Source: Gamarada debralockiae (taxonomy: Eukaryota; Ascomycota; Leotiomycetes; Helotiales; Hyphodiscaceae). From it: a stretch of 58,469 nucleotides of DNA. The stretch spans positions 1-58,469 of the forward strand of contig NXFV01001602.1 of assembly GCA_002803225.1 (NCBI GenBank), given 5' to 3'. Positions 42,609-57,243 of the stretch are shown here, piece after piece. Made by a program: the position numbers and the translations under genes. Position 1 is the stretch's first letter. Each line of letters begins with the position of its first letter. The notes beneath the pieces were generated by a model, which did no database searches, was not told the DNA's origin, and saw only the letters and a program-made list of their open reading frames with translations.

Positions 42609-43554
42609 CCTCCCCTGAAACTAAACCTCATTCCTCTCCTCAGCTAATTCACACATCAAACCAATGAACATCGCAGAGCTTACCTAGCACAAGGTAAAAA
42701 TTTCCAGCGAATACAAATTGCGGGGTGGACTTTAACAGTAGCCTCGAAGTATCAAATTTTCTTTGACCCCTTCTGCCTGTTTTAACCTCCGGATCTAGGG
42801 CGCGTGAAACTTGGATGATAATGGATCTGTGGAGTTTTATTTAGATGTCTCTATTCTTCTTTTCGTATGTGGCTTTCAACTCTGGATGCACCTCTCATAT
42901 CCGTCAATGAGCATCAGCCATTTTAACTGACTGAGAAAAGGAGGACCCCAACGAGCAAGAATCCGAGCATTCGCACACTTTATAATCGTTAGCATTCTCT
43001 AACCGATTGGAAACAAGACAAGTTCCAAGTCGCTTCACGATTTTGGTTACACTTGGTCTTTGGATTCAGGAAAAGAAGTTTATTGCACTCCACTATCAAC
43101 ATACCCGGGTGAACATCCAGCCCACGTGGTATGGGAAATCAAAGAAGTAGAAAACAAAGACAAACGCCATTTTGTACCCATCCATATCTCAACTCATCAT
43201 GTGAAAACGGCCGATGCCGAAGCCAAGCCCAGACGACTTGCTTCAGCTTCGTCCATCTCCAAGTGATCAATACAAGTGGGGCAATCCATGAGGTAAAAGA
43301 ACAGAAATAACGCCAGTGGGTATGCATCTCGAAACCATGTGTGATGTATGAAAGCCTGAAAGCCGAAGCCCAGTTTGCAAGGCAAGTCGAGGAAATTTGG
43401 CTTGAGAATCGTAAGGGTACAGGAAAGGGGAGACCAGAGATTGGCGAAAATGTCGTGTCAATCGTTGAGATGAAGTTGGGGATTGGTATGACATTGGAAG
43501 AGAACGTAGAATTGACCGCCAAGGTGGTGTTACATCTGCGCAAAGCGAAGCCGC
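42609..43554. other. Intergenic, no gene recognised
   Basis: Contains a plus frame 43341-43598 and antisense frames without a domain. It is the downstream region of the dynamin-like gene that ends at 43555. Confidence 0.45.
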
Positions 43555-46500
43555 TCAAATGCAAACACTGGAACTGTGTGACGATGGCTGAATGGTAGCA
43601 TCGGTGGTGGATTGTTGATGGCCTCCGTACTCGTCGACATCATCGTCGAGACTATAGACCTGTGGGTGATAATCATCGGCAGGATCTTCGCTGCGGTATT
43701 CCTCTACCAACCGGGAGAATTTGGCCGCAGCTTGAATCAGCTTCGCCTTCTTGTCTTGCAATTCGGTTCGTTGCTTGGCCTCGCCGGGATTTTCGACCAT
43801 TAGGGTGCGGCATGTTTTCTCTCCTGATGATTGTTAGCTATATGACGAGATTTCGAGAAGTTGGAGGGAGTCTTACCATCGCCGACATTCAGTCCCAAAC
43901 AACCTTCAAGCATACCTATAATTTCCGTCTCAACCTTTTTGAAAAGATTGCCGCGAATGTTTTGGCAGGCATTGTCAGCGAAGCGAAGACCAGCAGTCTT
44001 GTAGTATCCGCGTACATAGGCTGCAACTTGAATCTCCTTTTGGAAAGGATCGGGGCCAAGATCGGTATCCGATACTTTCTTCTCTTGGGCTTCCTTGGCG
44101 GAGTCGGTGAGCGGCTTATTGCTTGTAGAGGTTTTCTGTATGTAACAGGCTACACGATGCTTTTTGCGAGCGTCTTGAAGTGCTTTAAGTGCTTGAACCT
44201 TGAAAGCCTTGAACATTTCATCGTTGACAGTGAACATCTTGTATGATTCGAGATCGAAGAGGGTTTGCAGGGTTCGGCGTTGTTCAGCCTCATGACCATC
44301 CAAGAATTTGAGAATATGAGCTCTCGAAGATCGGAAAAGCTGGGTTTGCTTGTAATCGCCCAGGCAATTGTTCAGCATTCCTAAGACTGACTCGCGAAAC
44401 ATCTTGAATGTTTGATCTGCCAGACGTATAAGGAGTAAGTTCCACGGATTGATTGCCTGGAGGCAAATTTCTTCATACACAGCGTTGTCGATGTGGTCGG
44501 GAACACCTGGCGGATGATGCCGGTCGATGGTTTCCCGAATGTCGCTAATCTTCATGAAACCACTTCCTAGACGCAGATATTCTCCAAAGACTGTGGATCT
44601 ATCGCCACGTTGCGTAGGATGAATGGCGCGTCGCTGCAAATATGGAATGCTTGGACTACCATTGGATTCTGGCTTCGGTGGTCGACTGACTGACTGTTGA
44701 GAATGAACAGATCTAGGAGTAGAAGTTTCTCGATTGAATGGAATAGATTGGTCGTGCTTGACTTTGACTCGTTGCGCTTGGCCTTGGGAGGAAGCAAGAG
44801 GATCGTTGGGTTCAGGTCGTTTGCGGTTCAGGGAAGGAGTTGCAGGTAGAGCCTGCTCGTCATCCGATTCGACGAGATCGATATACTCTCTCTCTGGCGG
44901 GGCCATATCCGATGGATCCTTGTAGCTAAACATTGGCTTGATCGTGTCAATAGCGTCTCGAAAATCATTGGTTAGTTGCGACCAAGAGCTTAAGAAGCCA
45001 TTCGAACGAGGACCGCCTGCGAGAAGGTTATGCACGCCGTTGCTGAACTTTTGCAAACGCTCTCGGACGACATGTTGGACATTGGCATCCGGAAGTTCGG
45101 GCAGAGTACTGAGTGCATCATCAACTGCCTTGGTCTGTGCCTTGATTTTGTCCTCGATATTATCCAAGCTACTCAAAGTTAGTTAGGGTTCCAAACATTT
45201 GCATGGTGGAGATCCTACCTATTAGCAATTTGGTTGGCCAGCATCTGTGAAATGGACTCTATAAATGCGCCTGTTCCACAACGAGGTAGATACACACTCC
45301 ACTCGCCAGTCCATCGAGGGTCTGAGTTGAAGTAGGCTGTCTCTTCGTCCCGTGCTTGGGCATGATAATCAGCTTGCCGAAGCTTGAAATCCGGGCCTGG
45401 CTGCTTAGTGACAAAGTATCCTCGTAGAACATGAGTTTCTCCACGAAGAATTTTGTCAAAGTCGACATGGGTCGAGCCTTCTTGAAGCCTATCTGGCATC
45501 GTGAGTACTCCGATACAACGTTTCTGAGCTTTGAGATTCTCGATGATTGCACTTGTTCGAGAATTGCCCGGGTCGTTTTGCATCGTAATTGCACAAATTA
45601 TCAGGGCGTTTTCGTGCTTAATATATTGTGTCGTCAAGTTCTCGAAGACCTTAATGAGATACTTCTGTTCAGCTGAAGGGGCGCTGACAAATATTCCGGG
45701 CAGATCATAGAGCGAAAGAGAGGCAAGACCAGGGCCAGATATTTCGATTGCGACAAGATTCGGAGAGAAATCGGCCTCGTGTTTTTGACCCGGTGTGAGG
45801 CCCTTTTGAGCGTTGACACCTGTTCCGGGAACGAAGGATTTGGGGTCCTGGCTGTGTAGTTTCGTCAAGTCAGCAGTTGCTTAGTCGACTTCAAAGAAAT
45901 TGAAACTTGCCTGGGGTTGAGAAGAGCGACTTGCGCACATCTCAGGACGTCCTCCAATTCGGACTTGTTTGAAATCGTCTTAAAGTGCTTGATCTCAAGT
46001 CCTTCGGCCTTCTCCTTCCACGGCGGAAAAGGCTGCGCCTTCGTGGCCACTCGTCTTCCGTCATCCGAGTAATAGTAGTACTCGTGCAGGGAGACGGTGC
46101 AGCTCCAAGAATCGGCCGGAGAGGTTTTGATGTTGGCCGGACATCTCGTGCACATACCCTTATCTTTGGGAAGGTTGATTTCGGCAATGGCACCCATGAG
46201 ACTGGATTTTCCTGCGCTTTGATCCCCGACGAGAACAAGCTCAGGTAGTTCCGTATCAAGTTCCTTCAGGCCAAGTTGTCGTAGTTCTTCGATAGCGTCG
46301 ACGAGTAGATTGACCTTCGAGCCTACGATTTGAAGACTTGCACCAGGTGTCTGGGGTGTCATCGCCGTGAGATCAATGCTCTCACGGTGACGGGAAGGTT
46401 GTCTGGAAGTGCGGATCGAAGCTAAAGACGCCATTCAGTATCTAAAGAAAGGTGATATTTTGAGCTCGAGTGAATCACTTACGGGCGTCTGAGCGGACCT

Positions 46501-46756
46501 TTCTCTTCTGGTCTTGCAGAGCTTGGGAGAAGTACGTTTCGTCATCTTGTTGATAAGGTAAGCCGTTGTGAGAAACGAACGAATTGTCAAATGCGCCTTC
46601 GGTAATGTCAGAGAATGACGCCATCTCAACGTCCTCCTGCTTTGGGGTTATGATACCAGTTGACATTGATGAGTTTGGGGTGACAAATCCGCCGAGAACT
46701 TTAACTGGTTCGTTCTTGATGTTGCGGGTGGAGATTTTGGATGCTCTGCTGGCCAT
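43555..46756 (-). CDS. Dynamin-family large GTPase (fungal)
   Basis: Cytosolic or membrane-associated dynamin-superfamily GTPase of the fungal group with a long C-terminal stalk, likely in membrane remodelling. Exons 46756-46483, 46421-45911, 45851-45219, 45171-43877 and 43823-43555 (993 aa). The N-terminal exon (MASRASKISTRNIKNEP...) was assigned because it splices in frame to SIRTSRQPSRH, skipping the internal ATG at 46434. GTPase motifs: P-loop LVLVGDQSAGKSSL, DLPG in LYDLPGIF, and VLTMPDR (G4). The middle/stalk region includes FGEYLRLGSGFMKISDIRE and ends with a GED-like helical segment, after which an acidic, glutamine-rich tail follows. The intron between 45911 and 45851 has a GC donor (CAG|GCAAGT), which is real splice consensus. 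The gene is divergent from the GMPPA gene. Confidence 0.88.
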
Positions 46757-48523
46757 GACGGGTGGTTATGTAGCGCTATCGCCACAAAGGTGAATAGGAG
46801 GATTGTTCTGAACACAAAAGGTGTCAGTAGATGAAGTTGAGAATCGAAAGGCAAAGAATGGAATTCAATGATGCAGAGAACCGACAGGCTCGAAAGATGC
46901 GGATCAAAGTGATGTGCAGGAGGTGCAGGTGAATAGGTGTGCAGGATCTGATCAAAACCAATGCAGAGATAAATCGCCCAATACTTTTCAGAGCATGCGC
47001 AAAGAGAAAGTGAGGAGATGGAAACTCTTGAACGTACCAGATATCTTTGAAGAAGTTCACAGCCTGGACGCAAGGCTGCGCACTTCGAAAAGCGAGGAAT
47101 CTTGTTGTTACAAAGAGTGGCTACAGATAGCAACCAGTATTGCGTACTGGGCTCTTGAGAGTGCCAGAGCAAGGCCAAGAAGGTAGATTAAAGTTGGTGG
47201 TGGAAGGGTGGGAAGGAGGGAGACGCGGAGAGATATCGAGAAGGTCGAGAAAATGACGACGGCAATTAAGCGAGGCAGGTAGCAACTGGCAAGGTGGTGA
47301 AGTTGAAAGATGTGAAGGGTTCCAAATGTGAAGTGAGATGTGATGGGTGAAAAGGTTCAGTGACGGACGACGCTTTGGCATGAAGGAAACTTGACGTCTG
47401 CAGGTTCAAAAGAATCGCTGCAATTGCGCTACAATTAGAAGTATTTTTCGAAGAAAAGGTCTGTCCGTTCAAGACCACATCCTCGAATTTATACTCTTTT
47501 AAGAATCGCGAAATGTCCGGTCTACGAATCAATTCACGCATCTCAATCTCATCTTCTCTCCCACGGCTTTGCGTGTCGCATTCTGGCGCGCGTAAAGTAA
47601 GTGCATGCATACGGCATAATCAGTAGCTTCTCTGATATCGAATTGAAATTCTGCAAAGTCACCATCTGAGGTCATTTTTCCGGCGATCGGGAGGTTAGGC
47701 AATCGCCTTAATCTGAAGTTCCTCGCGGCTCTCGCTGCCGAGAACAAGCGAGGATGAGCTTTGGCGGAACTCAACACCAAAACCATATCTTCAAATGTGC
47801 ACTTTTCAGAAGGAGAAGAGGAAATTGAACAGCGTATGAAAAATGTGACGGGGCTGCAGCCAAGGGGCGGTGTGTTTCGGAGGACAACCACCCTGGGCTC
47901 GAGCATTCGAGCAAACTTTCACAGCGTCCACACGGTGGCCGCACGTATTTTACATGCATTTTCTGTGATCTCTGTGTGCATTTCGTGACAAACTTCACAA
48001 CTTCTTTTTTTCACAACGGGATCAGCTTCTTAGCCTGGCTTTGAACCCTCGTATCGCCGAAATTCAAATGCCACACCTGCTGAATTTGGAATACTTATCG
48101 GAAGATGCGCTCATGTCGACTCCATCTCGAGTCTCAGCTCAGTCTGGTCAGCTTCATCCTGGGGTTTTGACTCGAGTTCGCCTTCGTTTTCATCCCGATT
48201 CTTTCGCGATTGACTTCTCCTCTCTTCGATTCATCTGGTCAAATGGAATCGCTTGAATTGGGAGCTGTGATACGTTCAATTGAATCATCGAGTCAACGAG
48301 GCTGCGATGGACAGCAACGTCGAGCGCTGACCTCGACTCGACTCTCACGATGCCGGAAATTGCGGGGGCGGATTTCATCACATGACGCCCCCAAATTAGA
48401 CGCATGACCCATGTCTGTCAACGCTAAAAGCGGAAAGTAAAGTACCCCAAGAAAGTTCACGATTTCGTGTCATTTTCAACTCGAGGCAATCAACGACCAA
48501 AACTATCTTCCAGATATCCAAAT
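46757..48523. promoter_or_regulatory. Divergent intergenic region, about 1.8 kb
   Basis: Between the dynamin and GMPPA starts. Open frames on the minus strand at 46648-47178, 47266-47610 and 47529-47906 overlap and show no family; one containing MRELIRRPDISRFLKEYKF is faintly protein-like, but I cannot support a gene. This region probably carries the 5' leaders of both genes. Confidence 0.5.
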
Positions 48524-49961
48524 ATGTCTCTTCAAATTCCACACAGAGAGAAGGCCAATGGCGCATACGCCGCGACAAAAGCTGTGATCTTGGTACGTTG
48601 GAGTGGACCGTCACTTTGTAAAAGGGGAAACATTGACAAAGGCGCAACAGGTTGGAGGACCATCAAGAGGAACGAGATTTAGACCGTTGTCTCTGGATCT
48701 GCCAAAGGTAAACACCCACCAAACAATACCAAGCCTCAATCAAAGACTAACTACTCCATCATAGCCCCTCTTCGAAGTCGCTGGCCATCCCATTGTCTGG
48801 CACTGTCTCACCGCCATCGCAAAGGTACCCCACATCCAAGAAGTATGCATAATTGGATACTACGACGAATCCGTATTCCGCGACTTCATCAAAGACTCCC
48901 AGAAAGAATTCCCACAAATCAAGATCGTATACCTGCGCGAATACCAAGCTCTGGGCACAGCTGGAGGACTCTACCACTTCCGCGATGCTATTCTGAAGGG
49001 CAGACCTGAGCGATTCTTCGTGCTCAATGCCGATGTCTGCTGTTCATTCCCATTGAATGATATGCTGAAACTCTTTGAGGACAAAGATGCTGAAGCTGTC
49101 ATTCTTGGTACACGCGTCAGCGAGGACGCTGCTAGCAACTTCGGATGCATTGTCTCTGATGCCCATACGCGCCGAGTTCTGCATTACGTCGAAAAGCCCG
49201 AATCACACATCTCGAACCTGATCAACTGCGGTGTCTATCTATTCGCCACAGAATGCATCTTCCCATCCATTCGAAGCGCCATCAAGAAGCGCACCGAGCG
49301 TCCCCGACTCGTCTCCTACCCCTCCTCTGAAAACCTCGAATCCTCCTTTTTCCAAGACGACGACGAAGAACAGAAGAATGAGGTGTTGCGATTGGAGCAG
49401 GACATCTTGAGTGATTTGGCGGATAGCAAGCAATTCTTCGTCTACGAGACCAAGGACTTCTGGAGACAGATCAAGACAGCTGGTTCTGCTGTTCCTGCCA
49501 ATGCTCTGTACCTCCAGAAGGCATGGCAGACTGGATCCAAGGAACTCGCTAAACCATCTGCGAATATCCTCCCACCAGTCTTCATCCACCCTACCGCACA
49601 AGTCGACCCCACTGCCAAGCTTGGCCCCAATGTCTCCATCGGTCCCCGTGTTGTCATTGGTGCTGGTGCCAGGATCAAGGAGTCAATTGTGTTGGAGGAC
49701 TCAGAGATCAAGCACGACGCTTGTGTCTTGTACTCCATCATTGGCTGGAACAGCAGAGTCGGCGCTTGGGCTCGTGTTGAGGGAACACCTACACCGGTCA
49801 ACAGCCACACCACGAGCATCGTCAAGAACGGCGTCAAGGTTCAGAGCATCACTATCCTGGGCAAGGAGTGCGGTGTTGGTGATGAGGTTCGGGTGCAGAA
49901 TTGTGTTTGTTTGCCATTCAAGGAGCTGAAGCGCGATGTTGCCAACGAGGTGATCATGTAA
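48524..49961 (+). CDS. GMPPA: Mannose-1-phosphate guanylyltransferase alpha-type (GMPPA-like)
   Basis: Homologue of GMPPA, the regulatory partner of the GDP-mannose pyrophosphorylase that makes GDP-mannose for glycosylation and cell-wall mannan. Exons 48524-48592, 48651-48707 and 48765-49961 (440 aa). The first two small exons are needed to obtain the nucleotide-binding signature VILVGGPSRGTRFRPLS, followed by PKPLFEVAGHPIVWHCL, with EYQALGTAGGLYHFRDAIL and FVLNADVCCSFPLNDM (NAD-type sugar-binding strand). The C-terminal left-handed beta-helix shows hexapeptide repeats (PNVSIGPRVVIGAGARIKES, LEDSEIKHDACVLYSIIG) and the GWNSRVGAWARVEG segment. The GGP rather than GGY-type loop start and the insertion before the hexapeptide repeats suit the alpha-type, which is usually catalytically weak and feedback-regulatory. 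Confidence 0.9.
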
Positions 49962-50661
49962 GTGATCGATCGGATAATATTAGTGGGCGTTGATTCAGCA
50001 TACTTCAGTCCTATTCTCAGACAAGAAGATTATTTGGTGAAAGCTATTAAAAGTTCTTGAGATAGACAAAATGCCATTTCTTGTCATCCTTTTTCTCCCG
50101 GGTCCAATTGGTGTCTCCATGGCCCTTGCCGCCAAGTTCAACTTGAGTGTTCCTTATTCAAAGATGACTCCAGCCTGCGCGACCTATCCGCAGAGTTCTG
50201 GAAATACTACTGGGAGAATGTGGCTCCTCCAGTGGGAGGGAATCGAGTCTGTTCCTGACCGTCAACAAACTCCGACGGCAGATCGGCGTTTAGATAGCTA
50301 AAAAAACCTACCCCTCCGTGGGGCACTTGTCATGTAAGAGCTTACAAATGTACGTTATCTTCCACCGGAAGTTACACCACGTAGAAGTCTTAAAGGTATT
50401 ATTCCCGGTAGCTGCAGATAAGAAATTTTTTAGAGCTTATTATTCATTGGGTTTCGTTGATGTTAAATATGTGTAGTCCCAAAAAGACGTAACATGGCAT
50501 GTTTTCTGTGTGACATCATGGAAGCTAGGAGAATCCACTGATGTTAAAAGGTCCTGGCAGCACCTCCAATCTCTCTCCTTCGCTTTTACCACGCTGTTAA
50601 CCTCTCAATTGACTTACCAGAAACTTCACTTTCCGAACTACGAGAAATAGGAGCAGCAAAT
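49962..50661. other. Intergenic
   Basis: No recognised gene. The 76-codon frame 50071-50301 has a hydrophobic start but no other support. The upstream part of the next gene is at the right end. Confidence 0.45.
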
Positions 50662-52191
<1,530 letters not shown>

Positions 52192-52596
52192 GCTCTTAGA
52201 AGGGGTTGAGAGCTAGTGAAACGAAGCTTGTCTGAATTGTGGGAACCTGATGATAGATAAAGAAGCCAAGAAGTAGAGACAGAATAGAGAGTTATGCCAC
52301 AGGAACGGTGACTTTGATTCAGTGATTTGAAGTCTCGCTCACTGGCTGAAGTCGAGCCATGATATAATTACAAGTACACCATCTGACTCATTCAGTCAAG
52401 TGATTCAAGTGATTCGAATCACTAAGACCAGACTTGAAGACCAGTCCTGTCTTCATACCAAACTGTAAAATCTCCTCCTACCCAATGGATACATTGTTTC
52501 ATCCGTCCTGCGCCAATGTGAAAAATGGTATTTGACAGCCGACGAGGCACAAAGAACGCGACAAGAAAGATAAAAGACTTGCCTCCTCACTAACCT

Positions 52597-53869
52597 AAAA
52601 ATGCAAATGAACTTCCAATACACATCTTGCTATCATTTCTTAAAGCCCAGAACCATCGTATCATCTCAGTCTTCTCTTTGGGGCTCGCCCGAAGCCATCG
52701 CTCTGGCTTCCAGACTTTTGGCTTAGGGAAACTTTCGAATTGCAGTGTTAGTTGTACGCTTGAGCACTGACTCGGGTGCCAGATGGATTGTTATTGTAGC
52801 CGCCTATAGATACGGGAGAGCTCGGTATAACGCGAGCCTGAGGTCCGGGGACGGCTGGGTGCAGACGCAGACTTTGGAGGACGATGGCATCGAGGGGAGA
52901 CAGACCTTCAAGAGCACGGGGAGAGGGAAGGTCAGGAGCTGCGGAGGATGAGGGACTATAAACGAATGGTGGAGAGAGGGGGAGTAGTTCGCATGAAGTG
53001 AGGTTTGAAGATCTTGTTGCCAAGAGACGTCGTGGAGAACGTATGTCAGTGACCAACTAGTCGTTTCCATCCCAGAAAAGATATTTTCCATGTGTTCTGA
53101 AGCAATGCTGAGTCGCAGCTGACGCCCATTCGAAGGGGTAAGTTGGCAAACTAGTTTGCTACAGGACACTCCCCTTGTATGCATAGTGTGCTCTTCCACT
53201 GAGTCCGGTGATAACGATTCGACTTTGCTGAGTATTCGGAAGAAACAAATTTCTGAGTTCCTCATTTGCGGAAATAACTCGTGGCGGCACGAGATCGATC
53301 CCGAACCTTGACAAGAACGAGGCCAAGCCAGGAAACTCTAGAGGCCAGAAGACATGGTCCTTTGAACTCTGATGAACTGCCAACCACCGTTGACGAGTCG
53401 TGACATCTTGGAAGTTCGAACTGTTTGTAATCTCAAATAGAAACGCTGTGATAAAGTCCATAGAAATGGCTAGGTAGAACTCCGGTGCCCCGAAAGGTTT
53501 CCGATCTTTAGCCGCCGCCTCAAGAATGGGAAGAAATCGATCCATGAGAGTCGATTGGGTTATTTTGTGGATCTCTGGAGAAGATTGAATTGATATCTTT
53601 TTGTAAAGGCCCACGAGCATCTGCCTCCGTTCTTTATGTAGTCTTCTGTCGGTTGTTGAAAACATATTCGGTATACTAAAACTCTCTTTAATATTGCCCT
53701 TGAAATTGAACGCTGGCTTGCACTTACTCATAGTTCTCAAACGCCCGACTATACCATCCTTGTTTGTCAAAAGCATCGCTGTAGACAACTCTGAGAGCCT
53801 CGACCGAACTGACGCTAGTCTCTGTCGAACCCAGTCTGATAATTCAGCACAGGCTTTCGTGAGCAACAT
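52597..53869 (-). pseudogene. Cytochrome P450, truncated and broken
   Basis: Remnant of a P450 unrelated in detail to the one at 413-2189. The frame 53869-53159 carries a mid-protein part (FNFKGNIKESFSIPNMFS, RRLHKERRQMLVGLYKKI, FYLAISMDFITAFLFEI). A frame change then leads to SEHMENIFSGMETTSWSLTY (normally a glycine-rich AGxxT I-helix) and another to LDAIVLQSLRLHPAVPGP with the K-helix region and VSIGGYNNNPSGTRVSAQAY. A TAA follows at 52748-52750, and after a further frame change FPKPKVWKPERWL and KMCIGSSFAFL appear: the haem Cys is kept, but the conserved FGxGxR lead-in has become LRNDSK. The N-terminal membrane anchor and proline hinge are missing. It is a pseudogene. Confidence 0.8.
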
Positions 53870-54279
53870 GGATTGCTTTGTTTTCTCTGCCGCGGCATCG
53901 TTGCCATCGAATCCAACCGTTCAAAAATGGGCTCGTGAAATGAACACTCGGAGAATGAGGAAAAGAAGGCTGGATAAAGAATGTATCTTTACAATAGAAC
54001 CGGGAATGCAAACGCAAGGAATTCAGTAAACGTCATTCTCAGAGCCAGATGATAAAATATATCCAACGAAGTATTCTGATGACCGCTGTGATGCTGTGGG
54101 GAAGAAAGCGATAGTGGCCTGTGAGACAGGTTTATAGTTGGCTGCAGGCTCCAGATAGACTCCCGCTACAGCGCCCAATGCGATCTCGTTGTAATACAGG
54201 CCGCCGCCCGCTGAGGCCACTAGCGACGATCATTCATTGCCAGTGGAAGAAAGTACGACCAAATTCCCTACTCAGACTC

Positions 54280-56351
54280 TTAGTTCTGCCCAGTGACTTC
54301 GAAGAGGCTAAGGCAGTCCAAAGCTCCGAATTCGTCATAATAGGTCTGCACATCCATCGAAGGTGCAAGCTGAAGCGGCGAAAAGTCGACAACGGCTCTA
54401 TCAATTGCGGTCGCTCTTGGCGCAGCCATTGCAAAAACTTCCCTTGCAATAGCCTTCACTTCAGAAAGCGTCTCATGGCCAACTGGCCAGGCCTTTCCAT
54501 ACTCTTTAAGAGTTCCAATACCAAGACGGATTCGAGTTCGGGCAGCTTCATATTCTCGTCCCTGCAGCACGTAGCCTAGAGAATCAGGGTGTCAGCATTT
54601 TACTCGAGCATGTCTTAAGAGCAAACAAGGGTATTCAAGTCGCTCCATTTGAAGGGTTCGTGAGTCAAGGAGAATAGGGGACAAAACGTAAGTGAGGTCC
54701 GGGGTGGGAAGACAAAGAACCGATTATCCTTACTGCAAGCAGACAATTCTGCCAATATTGAAAGAGCGACGGCGCAAACCATGAGAGGCGTATGCTTGAG
54801 GAAGTTAGTAGGGGCGGTGAATAGATTGAGGGCTCGCGCGGCGCCATCCATAGCCTTTTTTGTAGAGAGCCAATATGCTTTCCGTTGTGGAATTGGGACT
54901 TCTGATGGAGGTGGCGTGGGAGCGCATTTGGCTAAATTCTCAACAGGAGAGTGGATAAGTCGTGACCGTTGTCGATGAAGAAAGACCTTGGATCTGCCGA
55001 GGGTTACTTGGACTGTCCAATAGAAAGGAAGGTGAGAACTCCGTGAATGTCATGGAATGGTAGAACATACGCGTTGAATACCATGTGAGCATGGAACAAT
55101 GGTTCATCTGTTTCACCGTCGCCTCTGAGCACATCTCTCTTGTCCTCGGGCAAATGCAGCTCCCAGTTTAACAAGGCCCCGTCGGCATCATCGACTAACG
55201 AATCGGAGATTCGTTCAGAGGAACCCCCGATGCTTCCTGCAGTAGCCATGATGGAACCCATAATGCGCACTATATCGATGAGATATGTGAAAGAAGAATA
55301 AGATACTTCATTCTCAGCAAAGTCTCTTTCGTCGTACTCATGAAGTGAGTGAGGCTGGGGAATTCCCTATAAAGTTCAATAAACATCACACAAGTTCTTT
55401 CAGGGTGGCTCTCACCTCGGAAGCATAGTCACTCTCTTCGCAGGGTAGCTCTACGTCAGTTTGGACATGCCACAGCGCAAAGTATGGAGACCTTTGGATC
55501 ACTTGAAAGATTCCGTCGACAATATACAAACCCCACCAAGTCCTCCTCCAGCTTTCTTCCAGGGCCATACTGCCATTGCTATGTGTGGCGGCAAAATATT
55601 TGAATTGCATACCAATTTCAAGCGCAATACTACTAGCTTTGTCCAAGAGCGAGCGAGCGAGCTGAAAGCTGTTGCAGCAGTGAACAGATATGGCGAGGAG
55701 GAGTAGAGCCTGGACAGTAAATCCCGTGAACGGCAGATCATCTCGTGACAATCTGTCGATAGCTTGCTGTTTCAATTCTGCAGACTGGCCCTCGGGTGTA
55801 TACGTCGATGCGATGAACTCCATCACGATGAGAAGATCCTCCACCAGGCTCCTGTTCGTCTGGAGAAACGCATCAAAGCGTCTGCGTGGCAGGACATATG
55901 GATGCGCATGATGGAAGAAAGTATAATATAGATCGAGGTGTTTTCTTGTGCTGTCTTGAGGCGAATTTGAGTCGGAATGCTCCGATATTTGGCTTCTTTG
56001 ACGTCCCAGGATTTGCGTGGGAAGTACACTCAGCACTCGTGGAGGCGATATTCCTGTTGTTTGATCTGGAACCGTCGAACTTCTTATTGCAGGGCTGCCC
56101 AGCTGATGCATGGAACTCGAATCTGAGAGATCTCGTGGGACTTCGTCCTCTGAACAGTTTGTTGGCGACATTTTGTACTTCAATCCTCGTCTTGATTGCA
56201 CATAGTGACAACTTCTGCCATCAGCCTGACATCGAACACAGTTAGGCTTGTTGGCATCGCACTTGATATGTCTTGAGCGACATGGGACGCATGCAAGTGA
56301 ACTCCGGATTTTGAAAAGAATCGTAGGCTCCCTCTCGGTGTTTTGTGGCAT
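54280..56351 (-). CDS. Zn2Cys6 fungal transcription factor
   Basis: Nuclear regulator with an N-terminal binuclear zinc cluster and the fungal-specific transcription factor domain. Exons 56351-55416, 55366-55067, 54986-54734 and 54575-54280 (594 aa). The cluster has Cys at residues 21, 24, 31, 38, 41 and 48 in the spacing CxxCx6C / CxxCx6C (SLACVPCRSRHIKC, CVRCQADGRSC). The middle homology region includes DLYYTFFHHAHPYVLPRRRF and FTGFTVQALLLLAISVHC, then WRRTWWGLYIVDGIFQV, a hallmark of the domain. The end is DCLSLFEVTGQN. Upstream Met at 56498 is possible, but the added residues do not look conserved. The gene beside it is a dead P450, so it might once have controlled a small detoxification or secondary-metabolite locus; that is inference. 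Confidence 0.85.
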
Positions 56352-57243
56352 AATTGGTGGCTTTTCAACGCAGTTAGTGGTAAATTGATAGAGATAATCG
56401 CATTCCCAGACGATGTCATAGGAGACAAATTTTATGCTGAATGGAAGTCTGCGCTCTTGGGTGCTGGATGCTAGCTGATTAGAAAGCATCGGAGCCAAAA
56501 GAGGTTCCGAGAGTACTACCTATCTACCCAAAATATTGTAGCGAGACCAGAATAAAAGTGCGCATTTAAACCAGTTTGGGTTGTTTTCTGGCCTAGGCCA
56601 GCCTGCGAGCCCCTTGTCTCGCTTGTCGTCCCTTAGTAAGCCACCTGGGATGTTCTTGGCTGCTTTCCACTCTTAAATTCTATATTCGTCACGTAAAACC
56701 GCTGGAATTGTCCTTTCATGTGTTACCACGAAAGTCTTCTTGGCAATTTAGTGTCCTACCTCATTCATATCGAAAGAATCGTGCGAATATCGGATTGAAT
56801 CAAATACTGGTATCGCGGCTTGAATACTTCGACTGATGGACATTGACTGTTGAAGAATTCTCGCGACTCGTGCCCTCCGAAGGCGCGCTTGACCGTCTCG
56901 GATGGCGCACTCATGAGATCATGTCGCATTATACCGCTCCGCGGAGCGTACTCGTCGGATGAAGGTCAACGGGCAGACTATAGGCTGCATTATGTTTAAT
57001 GAGCGCATGGCTGGGCGTTGTTGATGAGTCGACGCGATGGACAACGAAAATGGGCTCGAGAGCTTCGGGTATGCAGGGATCGGACGGCACCCAAAACCCT
57101 CGCCGAAGCCCCATTTCACGTGATTGCTAAACTAAACTCAACAAAGGGATTTGCATGAGATCATTTGGGTGGTCCTTAGTTCCTGGGATAAGTCTGTCTT
57201 GTTACTAAAATTTTCTTTGTTTCCTGCCTCAGTGCCTACATGT
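56352..57243. other. Intergenic
   Basis: Upstream region of the transcription factor gene and 3' region of the dehydrogenase. No gene seen; frames at 56919-57119 show nothing recognisable. Confidence 0.5.

Noticed and set aside
43662..44246. 194-codon plus-strand frame
   Set aside because: Lies opposite the dynamin-like gene's last exons.
47266..47906. Minus-strand frames upstream of the dynamin-like gene, considered as a BTB-type gene
   Set aside because: No BTB motif could be defended; the two frames do not join by a clear intron.
49411..49929. 172-codon alternative frame in the GMPPA gene
   Set aside because: Shifted-frame shadow of the hexapeptide-repeat exon.
54023..54220. Minus-strand 65-codon frame considered as the C-terminus of the Zn2Cys6 regulator
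   Set aside because: The regulator already ends naturally at 54280 and no splice join into this frame was found.
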